NCBI RefSeq assembly: GCF_027941835.1
Contig: NZ_CP116005.1
Span: 2,433,501-2,497,500, forward strand
From: Sphingosinicella microcystinivorans
GTDB taxonomy: Bacteria > Pseudomonadota > Alphaproteobacteria > Sphingomonadales > Sphingomonadaceae
DNA length: 64,000 bases
Direction of reading: 5' to 3'
Positions 6,605-18,153 of this stretch are shown piece after piece (position 1 is the first letter of the stretch; each line of letters starts with the position of its first letter). The position numbers and the translations under genes are program-made. The notes under the pieces were generated by a model. It ran no database searches. It had not been told where the DNA came from and saw only the letters and a list, made by a program, of their open reading frames with translations.

Positions 6605-7942
6605 ATGGACGTTCTTCGGCATTTCGGTTTGAAGCATGTGCTGTTCCGGCAGGAGCCGCACGGCCAGCTCTACCTGCACCACGCCTTCGAAACCGCGCTT
6701 TCGGAGATCGTCGACGCCGTGCTGGCGTGCGAGGGCGTGACGCTTTCGGGCGCGGCGGGGATGGGCAAGTCGCAGCTTCTGGCGGCGGCGGCGCGGGAAC
6801 TTGCCGCGCGCGGCGTCTCGGCGGCGGGCTTTGCCGGTCCCGCGCTCGCCGTGCAGGCCGATTTCGCCAACCTCGACGCCATCCTCATCGACGAGGCGGA
6901 CGCTGCCGCGCCGCGCGTGCTGGAGGCCGTGCTCGCGAAGGCCGCGCAGCACCGCGCGACCGTCGTGCTCGGCGCGCTCGATCCGTCGCGGCTGCCCGAA
7001 CAGGCGCGCTTCGTCCGGCTGGCGCCGATGGCGGGGCGCGAGGCCGCGGATTTCCTCGTCGATGCGTCCGCCGCCGCGGGGCGGCCGGACCTGTTCACGG
7101 CCGCCGCGCAGGAGGCGATCGTGGAGGCGGTGTCCGGCAATCCCCGCGTGCTGAAGCAGATCGCCGGGGCCGCGCTTCTGGAAGCGATGTTCGATGGCGC
7201 TGTCGTCGTCGAGCAGCGCCACGTGCTTGCCGTGATCGCCGCGCGGCCGCCGCTGCCCGCGGCGGAGCCCGACTACGCGCTCGACGCGCCGCAGCGGCTG
7301 CAACGCGCCCCGGAACGCCAGTCGCCGCCGCAGCCCGAGCCCATCGTCGTCGCCGCGCCCGAAGCCGAAGAGCCGCAACCGATGAAGCCGTGGGTGCCCG
7401 AGGAGCCGCGCCGCCGCTTCGGCGCGCGCGGCGTCGTCGCGGCGACAGGCGCGCTCGGCCTGCTGATCGCGGCGGCGCTCGCCTACGCCGTCAATACGTT
7501 CGGGTGGGAGCGGATCGCGGCGTTCCTGCATGTGCCGGACACCGTCCGGCCCGCAAGCGGGGAACTGCGCCCGGCGCCGCAAGGCCCTGCGCCCGGCTTC
7601 TCCGAGCCGGAGCTCGCCGTGCTGCCGGATACCGGCGACATCGTCGACGCGCCGGTGCCGGTGCCGGTGCCGGCGCTCGCCGAGACGCTGTCGGACGGCA
7701 GCGCCGCGGTGCCGCCCCCGGTTCCCGACTGGGCGACGCCCGGCTATCGCCCGCCGTCGGCGACGCTGCCGACGATCTCGGCGGCGGTCCGGGCGGGCAT
7801 CGCCAATCCGGCGGTGGGCAGGACGCCGAGCGTCGCCGGCTCGCTGCCGCAGGAAGGCCCGGCGATCGAGGGCCGCGAGGCGCTCGCCGAGCCGCCCGCA
7901 CCGGACATCACGCTCACGCCGCTCCCCGCGATCGAAGACTAG
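6605..7942 (+). CDS. ExeA/GspA-like AAA ATPase with a single transmembrane segment
   Basis: A 445-residue protein. The N-terminal half is an AAA-type ATPase with the MDVLRHFGLKH...Y opening common to ExeA-like proteins. It has Walker A GAAGMGKS (49-56) and Walker B ILIDEAD (93-99), but a compact lid region. A charged, proline-rich linker (about 218-272) leads to one transmembrane helix at about 276-296. Roughly 150 residues of proline- and alanine-rich, low-complexity sequence then follow, presumably periplasmic. No recognisable peptidoglycan-binding domain is visible. ExeA-like ATPases energise assembly of secretin or envelope complexes; no secretion genes adjoin it. Function is inferred from the architecture only. 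Confidence 0.7.
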   Translation: MDVLRHFGLKHVLFRQEPHGQLYLHHAFETALSEIVDAVLACEGVTLSGAAGMGKSQLLAAAARELAARGVSAAGFAGPALAVQADFANLDAILIDEADAAAPRVLEAVLAKAAQHRATVVLGALDPSRLPEQARFVRLAPMAGREAADFLVDASAAAGRPDLFTAAAQEAIVEAVSGNPRVLKQIAGAALLEAMFDGAVVVEQRHVLAVIAARPPLPAAEPDYALDAPQRLQRAPERQSPPQPEPIVVAAPEAEEPQPMKPWVPEEPRRRFGARGVVAATGALGLLIAAALAYAVNTFGWERIAAFLHVPDTVRPASGELRPAPQGPAPGFSEPELAVLPDTGDIVDAPVPVPVPALAETLSDGSAAVPPPVPDWATPGYRPPSATLPTISAAVRAGIANPAVGRTPSVAGSLPQEGPAIEGREALAEPPAPDITLTPLPAIED

Positions 7943-7963
7943 GCGCGCGCCGGGCGGCCGCGC

Positions 7964-8593
7964 CTAGCGCCGCCGGATACCCTCGGCGATCATCGCGTTC
8001 GCCAGCGCGGCGACGGTTTCCGGGTCTGACGAATCGTCGAGCACGCAGTAGCGCAGGCCGAGGAAGACGTTGATGCCCATGATCGCCCACGCATGGGCTT
8101 CGTCGACGTCCTCGCGGATCTCGCCGCGCGCCGCGCCCGCCTTCAGCCTGTCGAAAATGCGCCGCGCCGTCCCCTCGTAGTGCTGGCGGTAGCTCTCGGG
8201 GTCGGCGAACTCGGCCTCGTCGATGATCCGGTACACCTCCTTGTGCTCGCGCGCGAACTCCAGGAACGCCTTCAGCGCCGCGCGCTCCCCGGAAAGCGTA
8301 TCCGTGGTGCGCGCGATCGCCTCGCCCGCGCGCTGCCCCACGCGCGCCGACATGTCGCGCACCAGCGCCCGGAAGATCTCATCCTTCGATTCGAAGTAGG
8401 TGTAGAAGCTGCCGAGCGCCACGCCTGCGCGGCGCGTGATCCCGCTGATCGAGCCCTCGTGGAAGCCCTTCTCGCCGAATTCGACGGCCGCCGCGTCGAG
8501 CAGGGCGCGCTGCGTGCGCCGCCCGCGCGCGGTGCGCGGCGTGCGCTCGCCCTGTTGCGGATTTGCATCGGTTGCCATCGTCCTCCCCTTCAT
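7964..8593 (-). CDS. TetR family transcriptional regulator
   Basis: A 209-residue repressor-type protein. The N-terminal helix-turn-helix is clear: ALLDAAAVEFGEKGFHEGSI followed by ITRRAGVALGSFYTYFESKDEIF (about residues 30-72). The C-terminal ligand-binding half is helical and similar to acyl-CoA or hydrophobic-ligand regulators. It is divergent from the TonB-dependent receptor gene, and the shared intergenic region has an inverted repeat overlapping a promoter. It most likely controls the receptor and the MFS gene. Confidence 0.92.
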   Translation of the reverse strand: MKGRTMATDANPQQGERTPRTARGRRTQRALLDAAAVEFGEKGFHEGSISGITRRAGVALGSFYTYFESKDEIFRALVRDMSARVGQRAGEAIARTTDTLSGERAALKAFLEFAREHKEVYRIIDEAEFADPESYRQHYEGTARRIFDRLKAGAARGEIREDVDEAHAWAIMGINVFLGLRYCVLDDSSDPETVAALANAMIAEGIRRR

Positions 8594-8617
8594 TCTTTCC
8601 CGACCCCATAAATCAAT

Positions 8618-8646
8618 TTGAAAGGTGGTTCAACTTTCAGTATTGG
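8618..8646 (+). promoter_or_regulatory. Promoter of the TonB receptor gene with overlapping TetR-type operator
   Basis: TTGAAA (8618-8623) and TATTGG (8641-8646) with 17-nt spacing look like a housekeeping promoter. The same interval holds a perfect inverted repeat, TGAAAG-N9-CTTTCA (8619-8639), covering the spacer. This is the usual arrangement for repression by a divergent TetR regulator. The symmetry is seen; the binding is inferred. Confidence 0.5.
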
Positions 8647-8699
8647 AGCAGTCAACACAGGTCGTCGAGCCTGGAACCTATCGCCGTTGGGGAGGAAAA

Positions 8700-11012
<2,313 letters not shown>

Positions 11013-11041
11013 ACGGTTCCCCCACCGACCTCGGCCCCGGT

Positions 11042-12271
11042 ATGCGAACGCGCGTACTGGGGCTTCTTCTGCTCGTCTACACGTTCAACTTCATCGACCG
11101 GCAGATCATCGGCATCCTCGCCGGGCCGATCAAGGCGGACCTCGGCCTCAGCGACACCGAGCTCGGCCTGATGGGCGGGCTCGCCTTCGCGCTTTTCTAT
11201 TCGGGCCTCGGCATCCCCATCGCCATCGCCGCCGACCGGATGAGCCGCAGCACGATCATCGCCGTCTCGCTCGGCCTCTGGAGCCTGTTCACGGCGGCGT
11301 GCGGCCTTGCCACGAACTTCTGGCAGCTGTTCCTCGCGCGGCTCGGCGTCGGGGTCGGGGAGGCGGGCGGCGTCGCGCCCTCCTATTCGCTGATCGCCGA
11401 CTATTTCCCGCCCGATCAGCGCGCCCGCGCGCTCGCCGTGTTCTCGTTCGGCATCCCGGTCGGCTCGGCGCTCGGCGTCGTGCTCGGCGGCTGGGTGGCG
11501 AGCACGGTCGACTGGCGCTTCGCCTTCATCGCGGTCGGCCTTGCCGGGCTCCTCATCGTGCCCGTGTTCAGGCTCGGCGTGCCGGAGCCGGAGCGCGGCC
11601 GCTACGACCCCCCGGCGGCGGAGCGCCTGCCGGTCAGGCGCGTGCTCGCCACCGTGGTCGGCAAGCCGACCTTCTGGTTCATTTCGCTCGGCGCGTCGTG
11701 CAGCTCGATGTGCGGCTACGGTCTCATGTTCTGGCTGCCGTCCTACTTCGGGCGCAGCCTCGGCCTCGGCCTCGCCCAGATCGGCTGGTACATGGGCGCC
11801 ATCCTGTTCTTCGGCGGCATCGCGGGCGTGTGGGCGGGCGGCTGGCTCGGCGACCGGCTGGGTAAGGCGAGCAAGCGCGCCTATGTGCTCGTGCCCGCCG
11901 CCGCGTTCGTGGTGGCGGTGCCCTTCTATGCCGCGGGCATCCTGCAATCGTCGCTGGCGTTCGCGTTCGTGCTGTTCCTCGTGCCGCAGGCGCTCGCGCT
12001 GATGTGGCTCGGCCCCGTCGTCAACGCCGTGCAGGGCCTCGTGCCGCCGACGATGCGCGCCACCGCCTCGGCCTGTTTCCTCTTCGTCAACAACCTCCTC
12101 GGCATCGGCGCGGGCACGCTCTTCTTCGGCGCCGTCTCCGACCTCTACGGCAGCCGCTTCGGCGACGAATCGCTCCGCTATGCCATCCTCACCGGCCTCG
12201 GCTTCTACCTCCTCGCCGCCGCCTTCCTCTGGCTCGCCTCCCGCCGCATCGCGCAGGATTGGCACCAATAA
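11042..12271 (+). CDS. MFS transporter
   Basis: A 409-residue inner-membrane secondary transporter with twelve predicted helices. The YTFNFIDRQIIGILAGPIK opening and the cytoplasmic loop ADRMSRSTI after helix 2, plus the paired GDRLGKASKRAY loop in the second half, are characteristic of the spinster-like/MFS group common beside TonB receptors. It starts 30 nt after the receptor stop, so it is probably the second gene of the same operon. A substrate entering through the receptor could be moved on to the cytoplasm by this protein; the direction of transport is not evident. Confidence 0.92.
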   Translation: MRTRVLGLLLLVYTFNFIDRQIIGILAGPIKADLGLSDTELGLMGGLAFALFYSGLGIPIAIAADRMSRSTIIAVSLGLWSLFTAACGLATNFWQLFLARLGVGVGEAGGVAPSYSLIADYFPPDQRARALAVFSFGIPVGSALGVVLGGWVASTVDWRFAFIAVGLAGLLIVPVFRLGVPEPERGRYDPPAAERLPVRRVLATVVGKPTFWFISLGASCSSMCGYGLMFWLPSYFGRSLGLGLAQIGWYMGAILFFGGIAGVWAGGWLGDRLGKASKRAYVLVPAAAFVVAVPFYAAGILQSSLAFAFVLFLVPQALALMWLGPVVNAVQGLVPPTMRATASACFLFVNNLLGIGAGTLFFGAVSDLYGSRFGDESLRYAILTGLGFYLLAAAFLWLASRRIAQDWHQ

Positions 12272-12272
12272 G

Positions 12273-12293
12273 CCTCTCCCTTGATGGGAGAGG
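12273..12293. terminator. Hairpin terminator/dispersed repeat after the MFS gene
   Basis: CCTCTCCC-TTGAT-GGGAGAGG is a perfect 8-bp stem placed just after the MFS stop codon. The wording resembles short dispersed elements with two other relatives in this window (16218-16294). It could act as a terminator although no T-run follows. Confidence 0.5.
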
Positions 12294-12413
12294 ATACGAA
12301 GACTTGCCGGCAGGGCCGGCCAGTCGCAGTCGGTGAGGGTGGCCTGCGGCAAAAAGTTAACAAATCGTGAATTTCCACCTTGGCCGCTCCGGCTCGGATG
12401 CTATCAATACGCC

Positions 12414-12695
12414 ATGCGTATGCTGCGTCGCATCGGACGGCTCTTCAGGATCACCAACGGCTTCGAGGCTGGCGTGATCGTCTACGCCCTCGGCCTCGGC
12501 GCGGCGATGCGCGGCAACGCCTATCTCGAAGCCTACCCCGGCGCATTCGGCTGGGCGCTTTACGCGGCCTGCCTGCTCGCCGTGCTCATGGCCGGGGCGG
12601 CGCTCGTCGATGGGGTTCACGCGGCAAGTCCGGAGCTGGCTGCCGAGCGGCGGCTTTTGCGGGTGACGCGCGCCGCACGCGGCCCACGGGGCTGA
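12414..12695 (+). CDS. Small membrane protein
   Basis: A 93-residue protein with a basic N-terminus (MRMLRRIGRLFRITNGFEAG) and two hydrophobic segments at about 20-35 and 43-63, then a short charged tail. It resembles small uncharacterised sphingomonad membrane proteins, and no function is assigned. Its last 110 nt overlap the 3' end of the convergent methyltransferase gene. One of the two tails may therefore be shorter than drawn. ATG 12414 is the start that leaves a sensible topology; the longer frame from 12333 has no hydrophobic gain. Confidence 0.65.
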   Translation: MRMLRRIGRLFRITNGFEAGVIVYALGLGAAMRGNAYLEAYPGAFGWALYAACLLAVLMAGAALVDGVHAASPELAAERRLLRVTRAARGPRG

Positions 12696-13335
12696 CGGCA
12701 AGACCGTCCGTCTTCCTTGCAAGCACGAAGTGGATGCCGCCGAGCGCGGGCAGCAGCCGCGTCAGCGGCCGGTCCAGCCATTTGAGGCCGCGCACCGGCG
12801 GCGCCACGAGCGCCGTCTTCCACGCGACCGGCTCGAACATCGCCTCGCGCAGCAGCGCGCCGAGGCCGTTGCGGCCATAAGGCTGCCCCTGTCCGAACGG
12901 CGTCGATTCGAAGTGCGTCCACACGCCCGCGCGGTTCGGCGCGATCAGGATGAGTTCCCCCGCCGGCGCGAGCACGCGCCACAGCTCGCGCAGCAGCTTC
13001 GGCGGATCGGCGAATTCGAGCGCATGGACCAGCAGCGCCTGATCGAACAGCGCCTCCACGAACGGCAGCTCGGTCTCGCGCGCGCTCACCGCGCACGACG
13101 GTCCCCGCCGCGGCCACGCCCGCGCGCCCTGATCGGCGGGCATCACCATGCACAGCCGCTCGACGCGCGCGGGGTCGAGGCCTTGCAGCAGCGGCGCCGG
13201 ATAGCCGAGCGCGAGCAGCCGCGCCGAGGCGTCGGTGCGGACCGCGGGGGCGACGATCTGCGCGAGCAGCCGCGCCGTCCTGCGCCCGTCCGCGCCCGCG
13301 TAATAGGCCCTCAGCGCGTCGAGGCCCGGTCTCAT
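12586..13335 (-). CDS. Class I SAM-dependent methyltransferase
   Basis: A 249-residue predicted methyltransferase of the type fused to or adjoining PHA and glyoxalase genes in alphaproteobacteria. The segment LPFVEALFDQALLVHALEF and the LLRELWRVLAPAGELILIAPNR strand-helix-strand are typical of the C-terminal half of methyltransferase domain 11. The usual glycine-rich SAM motif is weak (RLLALGYPAPLLQGL). Its C-terminal 37 codons overlap a convergent small gene. It follows phaA with a 13-nt gap, so it belongs to the phaC-phaA operon. The methyl acceptor is unknown. Confidence 0.75.
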   Translation of the reverse strand: MRPGLDALRAYYAGADGRRTARLLAQIVAPAVRTDASARLLALGYPAPLLQGLDPARVERLCMVMPADQGARAWPRRGPSCAVSARETELPFVEALFDQALLVHALEFADPPKLLRELWRVLAPAGELILIAPNRAGVWTHFESTPFGQGQPYGRNGLGALLREAMFEPVAWKTALVAPPVRGLKWLDRPLTRLLPALGGIHFVLARKTDGLAVSPVGRVRRASPAKAAARQPAPDLPREPHRRAPPRP

Positions 13336-13348
13336 TGTTGCGTCGGCC

Positions 13349-14518
<1,170 letters not shown>

Positions 14519-14519
14519 G

Positions 14520-14545
14520 CGGGAATCCTTTTTTCGAATTTCCCG
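14520..14545 (-). promoter_or_regulatory. Hairpin around the phaA ribosome binding site
   Basis: CGGGAA and TTCCCG form a 6-bp stem whose loop (read on the minus strand) contains AAAAAAGGATT, the likely Shine-Dalgarno of phaA. The fold could limit phaA translation or sit at a post-phaC pause. Only the symmetry is observed. Confidence 0.25.
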
Positions 14546-14561
14546 GCCTATGTAGTGCGCT

Positions 14562-15659
14562 TCAGGCCATCAGCCAATCGGCGAGCGGTTGCCAGAGCTG
14601 CGCGCGCGCGTTCGCGCCGACCATCATCCCCACATGCCCGGCGTCGATCAGCCGCGTCTCGCCGAACGGTTCGACCGCGATCGCGGGCACCAGCCGGTCG
14701 CTGCGCGAGACGATGTTGAGCGTCGGTTTCACGGGCGGGCCGACGACCTTGCCGTCGACGCGCCAGCCGCCCTCGATGGGCACGTTCGCGCCGAAGAAGT
14801 CCTCGAAGCACTCGCGCGCGGCGGGGATGGTGAGGGCGGGGCCGGTGTTCGCCCAGTCCTCGACCGCGACGAACAGCCGCGCCTCCTTCGAGGCCGGGTC
14901 GAGGCCTGCGAAGCGTTCGTACTTCGCGACCGCGCCCGCCGGGTCGAGCGACCAGAAGGCCGGCTGGACGAGGTCCATCGGCATCCCGCCGAGCGCGGGA
15001 AGCGATGGCGCGAGGCGCCGCCAGTACCGGACGAGGTCCTGCCGCCGCGTCTCCGGATAGCCCGCGAAGTCCCACGGCGCCGCGATCGTCGCGACGCGGC
15101 GCACAAGAGGGTGCGACGCGGCGGCGAGCGCCATCGTGCCGCCGAGGCAATAGCCGACGAGGTCGAGCGGTTCGCCCACGCTGTCCAGCAGCGGCCGCAG
15201 CCGCTCGGTGACGTACCCGCCCACGGAGAGTCCGGCCTCCGCCGCGCCGGGCGACTGCCAGTCGACGAGCAGCGGCCGCACGCCGCGCGCCGCGAGGTAG
15301 CGCAGCAGCGAGCGCTCCGCCGTCAGGTCGAGCACGTCGGCGCGGTTGACGAGCGACGGCACGAACACCGCCGGGCGCCCGCCGCGGCCGTAGTCGCGCA
15401 GCACGGCGCTGCCCGCCGACGCGGCCACGGGCATCTCCGCGAGATCGCGCCGCCAGCCGAAGCGCTGATAGGCGGCGAGGCCGGCGAGGAACCGGTCCAT
15501 GCGCGCCCGGTCGTCGCCGATCGCCTGCCGCGCATGGTCGAGGAACAGCGGCAGCGGATGCGGGCCGCGCGGCGCGGCCGCGGCATCCGACGCCGTCTGT
15601 TGCTGCGCAGCATTGCCGCGTGCTATGGTTTTCGCACCCGCAGCATCGAGGTCGTTCAT
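14562..15659 (-). CDS. phaC: Polyhydroxyalkanoate synthase-like alpha/beta hydrolase
   Basis: A 365-residue PhaC-family protein. The lipase-like box is GYCLGG (169-174) with the nucleophile Cys171, the acid is Asp321 in SRSDRLVP, and the histidine is His342 in AGHVGMM. This Cys-Asp-His set is that of PHA synthases, which polymerise 3-hydroxyacyl-CoA into storage granules. The length is near the class III catalytic subunit (about 360), not class I (about 590). No phaE partner is in the window. The ATG at 15659 overlaps the phaR ATG (15658) on the other strand, so its promoter would lie inside phaR; a later start is possible. Confidence 0.85.
   Translation of the reverse strand: MNDLDAAGAKTIARGNAAQQQTASDAAAAPRGPHPLPLFLDHARQAIGDDRARMDRFLAGLAAYQRFGWRRDLAEMPVAASAGSAVLRDYGRGGRPAVFVPSLVNRADVLDLTAERSLLRYLAARGVRPLLVDWQSPGAAEAGLSVGGYVTERLRPLLDSVGEPLDLVGYCLGGTMALAAASHPLVRRVATIAAPWDFAGYPETRRQDLVRYWRRLAPSLPALGGMPMDLVQPAFWSLDPAGAVAKYERFAGLDPASKEARLFVAVEDWANTGPALTIPAARECFEDFFGANVPIEGGWRVDGKVVGPPVKPTLNIVSRSDRLVPAIAVEPFGETRLIDAGHVGMMVGANARAQLWQPLADWLMA
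15600..15629 (+). promoter_or_regulatory. Candidate promoter for phaR
   Basis: TTGCTG (15600-15605) and TATGGT (15624-15629) are separated by 18 nt and end 28 nt before the phaR start. The site lies within the 5' codons of the annotated phaC frame, which argues that the true phaC start may be further in. Confidence 0.45.
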
Positions 15660-16206
15660 GTCCGACGAAGAAACCAAATCCGACCCGATCATCATCAAGA
15701 AATACGCCAACCGCCGTCTCTATAACACCGGATCATCTAGCTACATCACGCTCGACCATCTCGGCGAGATGACGCGTGCGGGCGTGGACTTCAAGGTCAT
15801 CGACGCGAAGTCGGGCGAGGACATCACCCGCTCGGTGCTCACGCAGATCATCATGGAGGAGGAGAATCGCGGCCAGACCATGCTGCCGACGCCGTTCCTC
15901 CGCCAGCTGATCGCGATGTACGGCGATTCGATGCAGTCGATGGTGCCGCCCTATCTCGAGGCGTCGATGACGGCGCTCCGCCGCAATCAGGAGCAGTTCC
16001 GCAAGTCGATGGCGGGGGCGTTCAACCCGTTCGAGGCGATCGCCAAGCAGAACATGGCGATGTTCCAGGCCGCCGCCGACATGATGGCCGGCAAGACGCC
16101 GCCCGTCCCGCAGGACGAGCCGGCGGACGAGGCGAGCGAACTCGCCGATCTCAAGCGCGAGATGGCGGAGCTTCAGGCGAAGCTCGACAAGCTCGGCAAG
16201 AAGTAG
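15658..16206 (+). CDS. phaR: Polyhydroxyalkanoate synthesis repressor PhaR
   Basis: A 182-residue regulator. The N-terminal PHB/PHA accumulation DNA-binding domain is obvious in IIIKKYANRRLYNTGSSSYI. The following ITRSVLTQIIMEEENRGQT is the usual accumulation-regulator motif. The C-terminal third is a coiled coil (ADLKREMAELQAKLDKLGKK) likely used for oligomerisation. PhaR senses PHA granules and represses granule-associated genes such as phasins. It is divergent from phaC, with start codons sharing two bases, so it may control that operon. Confidence 0.95.
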   Translation: MSDEETKSDPIIIKKYANRRLYNTGSSSYITLDHLGEMTRAGVDFKVIDAKSGEDITRSVLTQIIMEEENRGQTMLPTPFLRQLIAMYGDSMQSMVPPYLEASMTALRRNQEQFRKSMAGAFNPFEAIAKQNMAMFQAAADMMAGKTPPVPQDEPADEASELADLKREMAELQAKLDKLGKK

Positions 16207-16217
16207 CGCCTTCCTCT

Positions 16218-16294
16218 CCTCCCCCTGACAAGGGGAGGCCGGGTGGGGGTCGATGGCACGGCGCCCGCCGCCTGACCCTCCCTGACAGGGAGGG
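16218..16294. terminator. Two GC-rich hairpins between phaR and accA
   Basis: The first is CCTCCCC / GGGGAGG (16218-16224 and 16232-16238). The second is a perfect CCCTCCCT-GAC-AGGGAGGG (16276-16294). They lie between convergent genes and look like paired dispersed elements that can stop transcription from either side. Confidence 0.5.
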
Positions 16295-16302
16295 GCGAGG
16301 TG

Positions 16303-17247
16303 CTACCGCCCCATCGCGAGGAACTTCGTCCGCCGGTCGTCGCGCACGGCGTCGGCGCCCATGCCGTCCATCGTCGCGAGCTGCGCCTCCACCGCGTCGC
16401 CGAGCAGCTTGATCGCCGCCTGCGGGCTCCTGTGCGCGCCGCCCACCGGTTCCGGCACGATCGCGTCGATGAGGTTCAGCGCCTTCAGGTCCTGCGCGGT
16501 CTGCTTCATCGCCGCCGCCGCGTCCGCCGCCTTGTCCGCCGTGCGCCACAGGATGGAGGCGCAGCCTTCGGGCGAGATCACCGCGTAGACGGCGTGCTCG
16601 AACATGATGATGCGGTTCGCGGTCGCCAGCGCCACCGCGCCGCCCGATCCGCCCTCGCCGACGATCGCGGCGACCATCGGCGTGCCGAGCCTCAGGCACG
16701 CCTCGGTCGAGCGCGCGATGGCTTCCGCCTGTCCGCGCTCCTCGGCGTGGATGCCGGGAAACGCGCCCGAGGTGTCGACGAAGCTGACGACGGGCAGCCC
16801 GAAGCGGTCGGCCATCTCCATCAGGCGCACGGCCTTGCGGTAGCCTTCCGGCTTCGCCATGCCGAAATTGTGCTTGAGGCGGCTCGCCGTGTCGGAGCCC
16901 TTCTCGTGGCCCATCACCATCACCGGGCGGCCCCGGAAGCGCCCCGGTCCGCCGATGATCGCGCAGTCCTCGCCGAACTTGCGGTCGCCCGCGAGCGGCG
17001 TGAAGTCGGTGATGAGCGCGGCGGTGATGTCCTTCAGGTGCGGCCGCGCCGGGTGGCGGGCGACCTGCGTCTTCTGCCACGGCGTCAGCTTCGCGTAGAT
17101 CGCCTTCAGCTGCGCCTCGACCTTGGCTTCCAGCCTCTTCACCTCGGCGTCGATGTTGACCGCGCCTTCGCCGGCCGACGCCTTCAGTTCCTTGATGCGC
17201 GTCTCCAGCTCGGCGACGGGCTTCTCGAATTCGAGATACGTGATCAT
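16303..17247 (-). CDS. accA: Acetyl-CoA carboxylase carboxyltransferase subunit alpha
   Basis: A 314-residue subunit that, with AccD, transfers carboxyl from biotin to acetyl-CoA to form malonyl-CoA in fatty acid synthesis. Diagnostic segments are the N-terminal YLEFEKPVAELETRIKELKA coiled region, RDHPxR-like RHPARPHLKDI, GHEKGSDTASRLKHNFGMA, SGAFPGIHAEERGQAEAIA and GEGGSGGAVALA. The length equals that of the E. coli protein within a few residues. It follows xerD by 9 nt on the same strand, so they probably share a transcript. Confidence 0.98.
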   Translation of the reverse strand: MITYLEFEKPVAELETRIKELKASAGEGAVNIDAEVKRLEAKVEAQLKAIYAKLTPWQKTQVARHPARPHLKDITAALITDFTPLAGDRKFGEDCAIIGGPGRFRGRPVMVMGHEKGSDTASRLKHNFGMAKPEGYRKAVRLMEMADRFGLPVVSFVDTSGAFPGIHAEERGQAEAIARSTEACLRLGTPMVAAIVGEGGSGGAVALATANRIIMFEHAVYAVISPEGCASILWRTADKAADAAAAMKQTAQDLKALNLIDAIVPEPVGGAHRSPQAAIKLLGDAVEAQLATMDGMGADAVRDDRRTKFLAMGR

Positions 17248-17256
17248 CGCCCCCGC

Positions 17257-18153
17257 CTAGTCGTCTTGGCGCCGATCGGCAAGCGGATGCGCGCGGTTGA
17301 CGAGATCGACGAGGTGCGCGGACTGCACGTGCGTATAGATTTGCGTCGTCGCGATGTCGGCGTGGCCGAGCATGGATTGAAGCGCGCGGAGGTCCGCGCC
17401 GCCCTCCAGCAGGTGCGTCGCGAAGGCGTGGCGCAGCACGTGCGGGCTGACCCGCGCGGGTGCGATCCCGGCGGCGGCGGCAAGGTGCTTCACGATCTGG
17501 AACAGCCGCACGCGCGACATGTGCGTGCCGCCGGACGGGAACAGGTATTTCTCGCCGGGGCCGAGCGTCGCCGCCCACGCCGCCACGGCCTCCCCGGCGC
17601 GCGTCGAGACCGGCACCATCCGCTCCTTGTCGCCCTTGCCCTTCAGCACCGCATAGGGCGTGCCCGGCTTGATCGCCGCGCGGGGCAGGGAGACGAGTTC
17701 GGTCGCGCGCAGCCCCGATCCGTAGAGCAGCTCGATCAGCGCTTTCAGCCGCAGCCCCGCAGGGGTGCCCGACGCCGCCTCTTCCTCGACGACGGCGAAC
17801 ATCCGGTCCACCTCCTCGCGCGACAGCGTCTTGGGCAGCGGCCGGCCCTTTGCGGGAGAGCCGAGGTCGCCCGCCGGGTTGTCGGCGCGCAGCCCCTCGG
17901 ACACGAGGAACGCGAAGAAGCGCCGCACCGCGGAGAGCTTGCGGGCGAGGCTCGTCGCCGCGAGGTCGCGCCATTCGTGGACCAGCCGTTCGAGCCCGCG
18001 TGCATCCGCAGCGCCCAGCCGGCCGGAGAGCGCCTCGCTCGCCTGCGCAAGATCGCGGCCGTAGGCGGCGATGGTGTTGGCGGCGGCGCCCCGCTCGGCG
18101 GCCATCATGTCGAGGAACAGCGCGATCGCGCGGCGATCATCCAGCGCGGTCAA
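17257..18153 (-). CDS. xerD: Tyrosine recombinase XerD
   Basis: A 298-residue site-specific recombinase that resolves chromosome dimers at dif with XerC and FtsK. Catalytic residues are Arg149 (GSGLRATEL), Lys173 (KGKGDKERM), His238-x-x-Arg241 (SPHVLRHAF), His264 (LGHADIATTQIY) and Tyr273. The TTG at 18153 overlaps the stop of the preceding gene (TTGA) and gives exactly the E. coli XerD length. An internal ATG would remove part of the N-terminal core-binding domain. It is a housekeeping recombinase and not a phage integrase, as shown by its length and its core-gene neighbours. Confidence 0.93.
   Translation of the reverse strand: MTALDDRRAIALFLDMMAAERGAAANTIAAYGRDLAQASEALSGRLGAADARGLERLVHEWRDLAATSLARKLSAVRRFFAFLVSEGLRADNPAGDLGSPAKGRPLPKTLSREEVDRMFAVVEEEAASGTPAGLRLKALIELLYGSGLRATELVSLPRAAIKPGTPYAVLKGKGDKERMVPVSTRAGEAVAAWAATLGPGEKYLFPSGGTHMSRVRLFQIVKHLAAAAGIAPARVSPHVLRHAFATHLLEGGADLRALQSMLGHADIATTQIYTHVQSAHLVDLVNRAHPLADRRQDD

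Noticed and set aside
17257-18153. Tyrosine recombinase as a sign of a phage or integrative element
   Set aside because: Length, motifs and core-gene neighbours show it is the housekeeping XerD; no attachment site or phage genes were seen.
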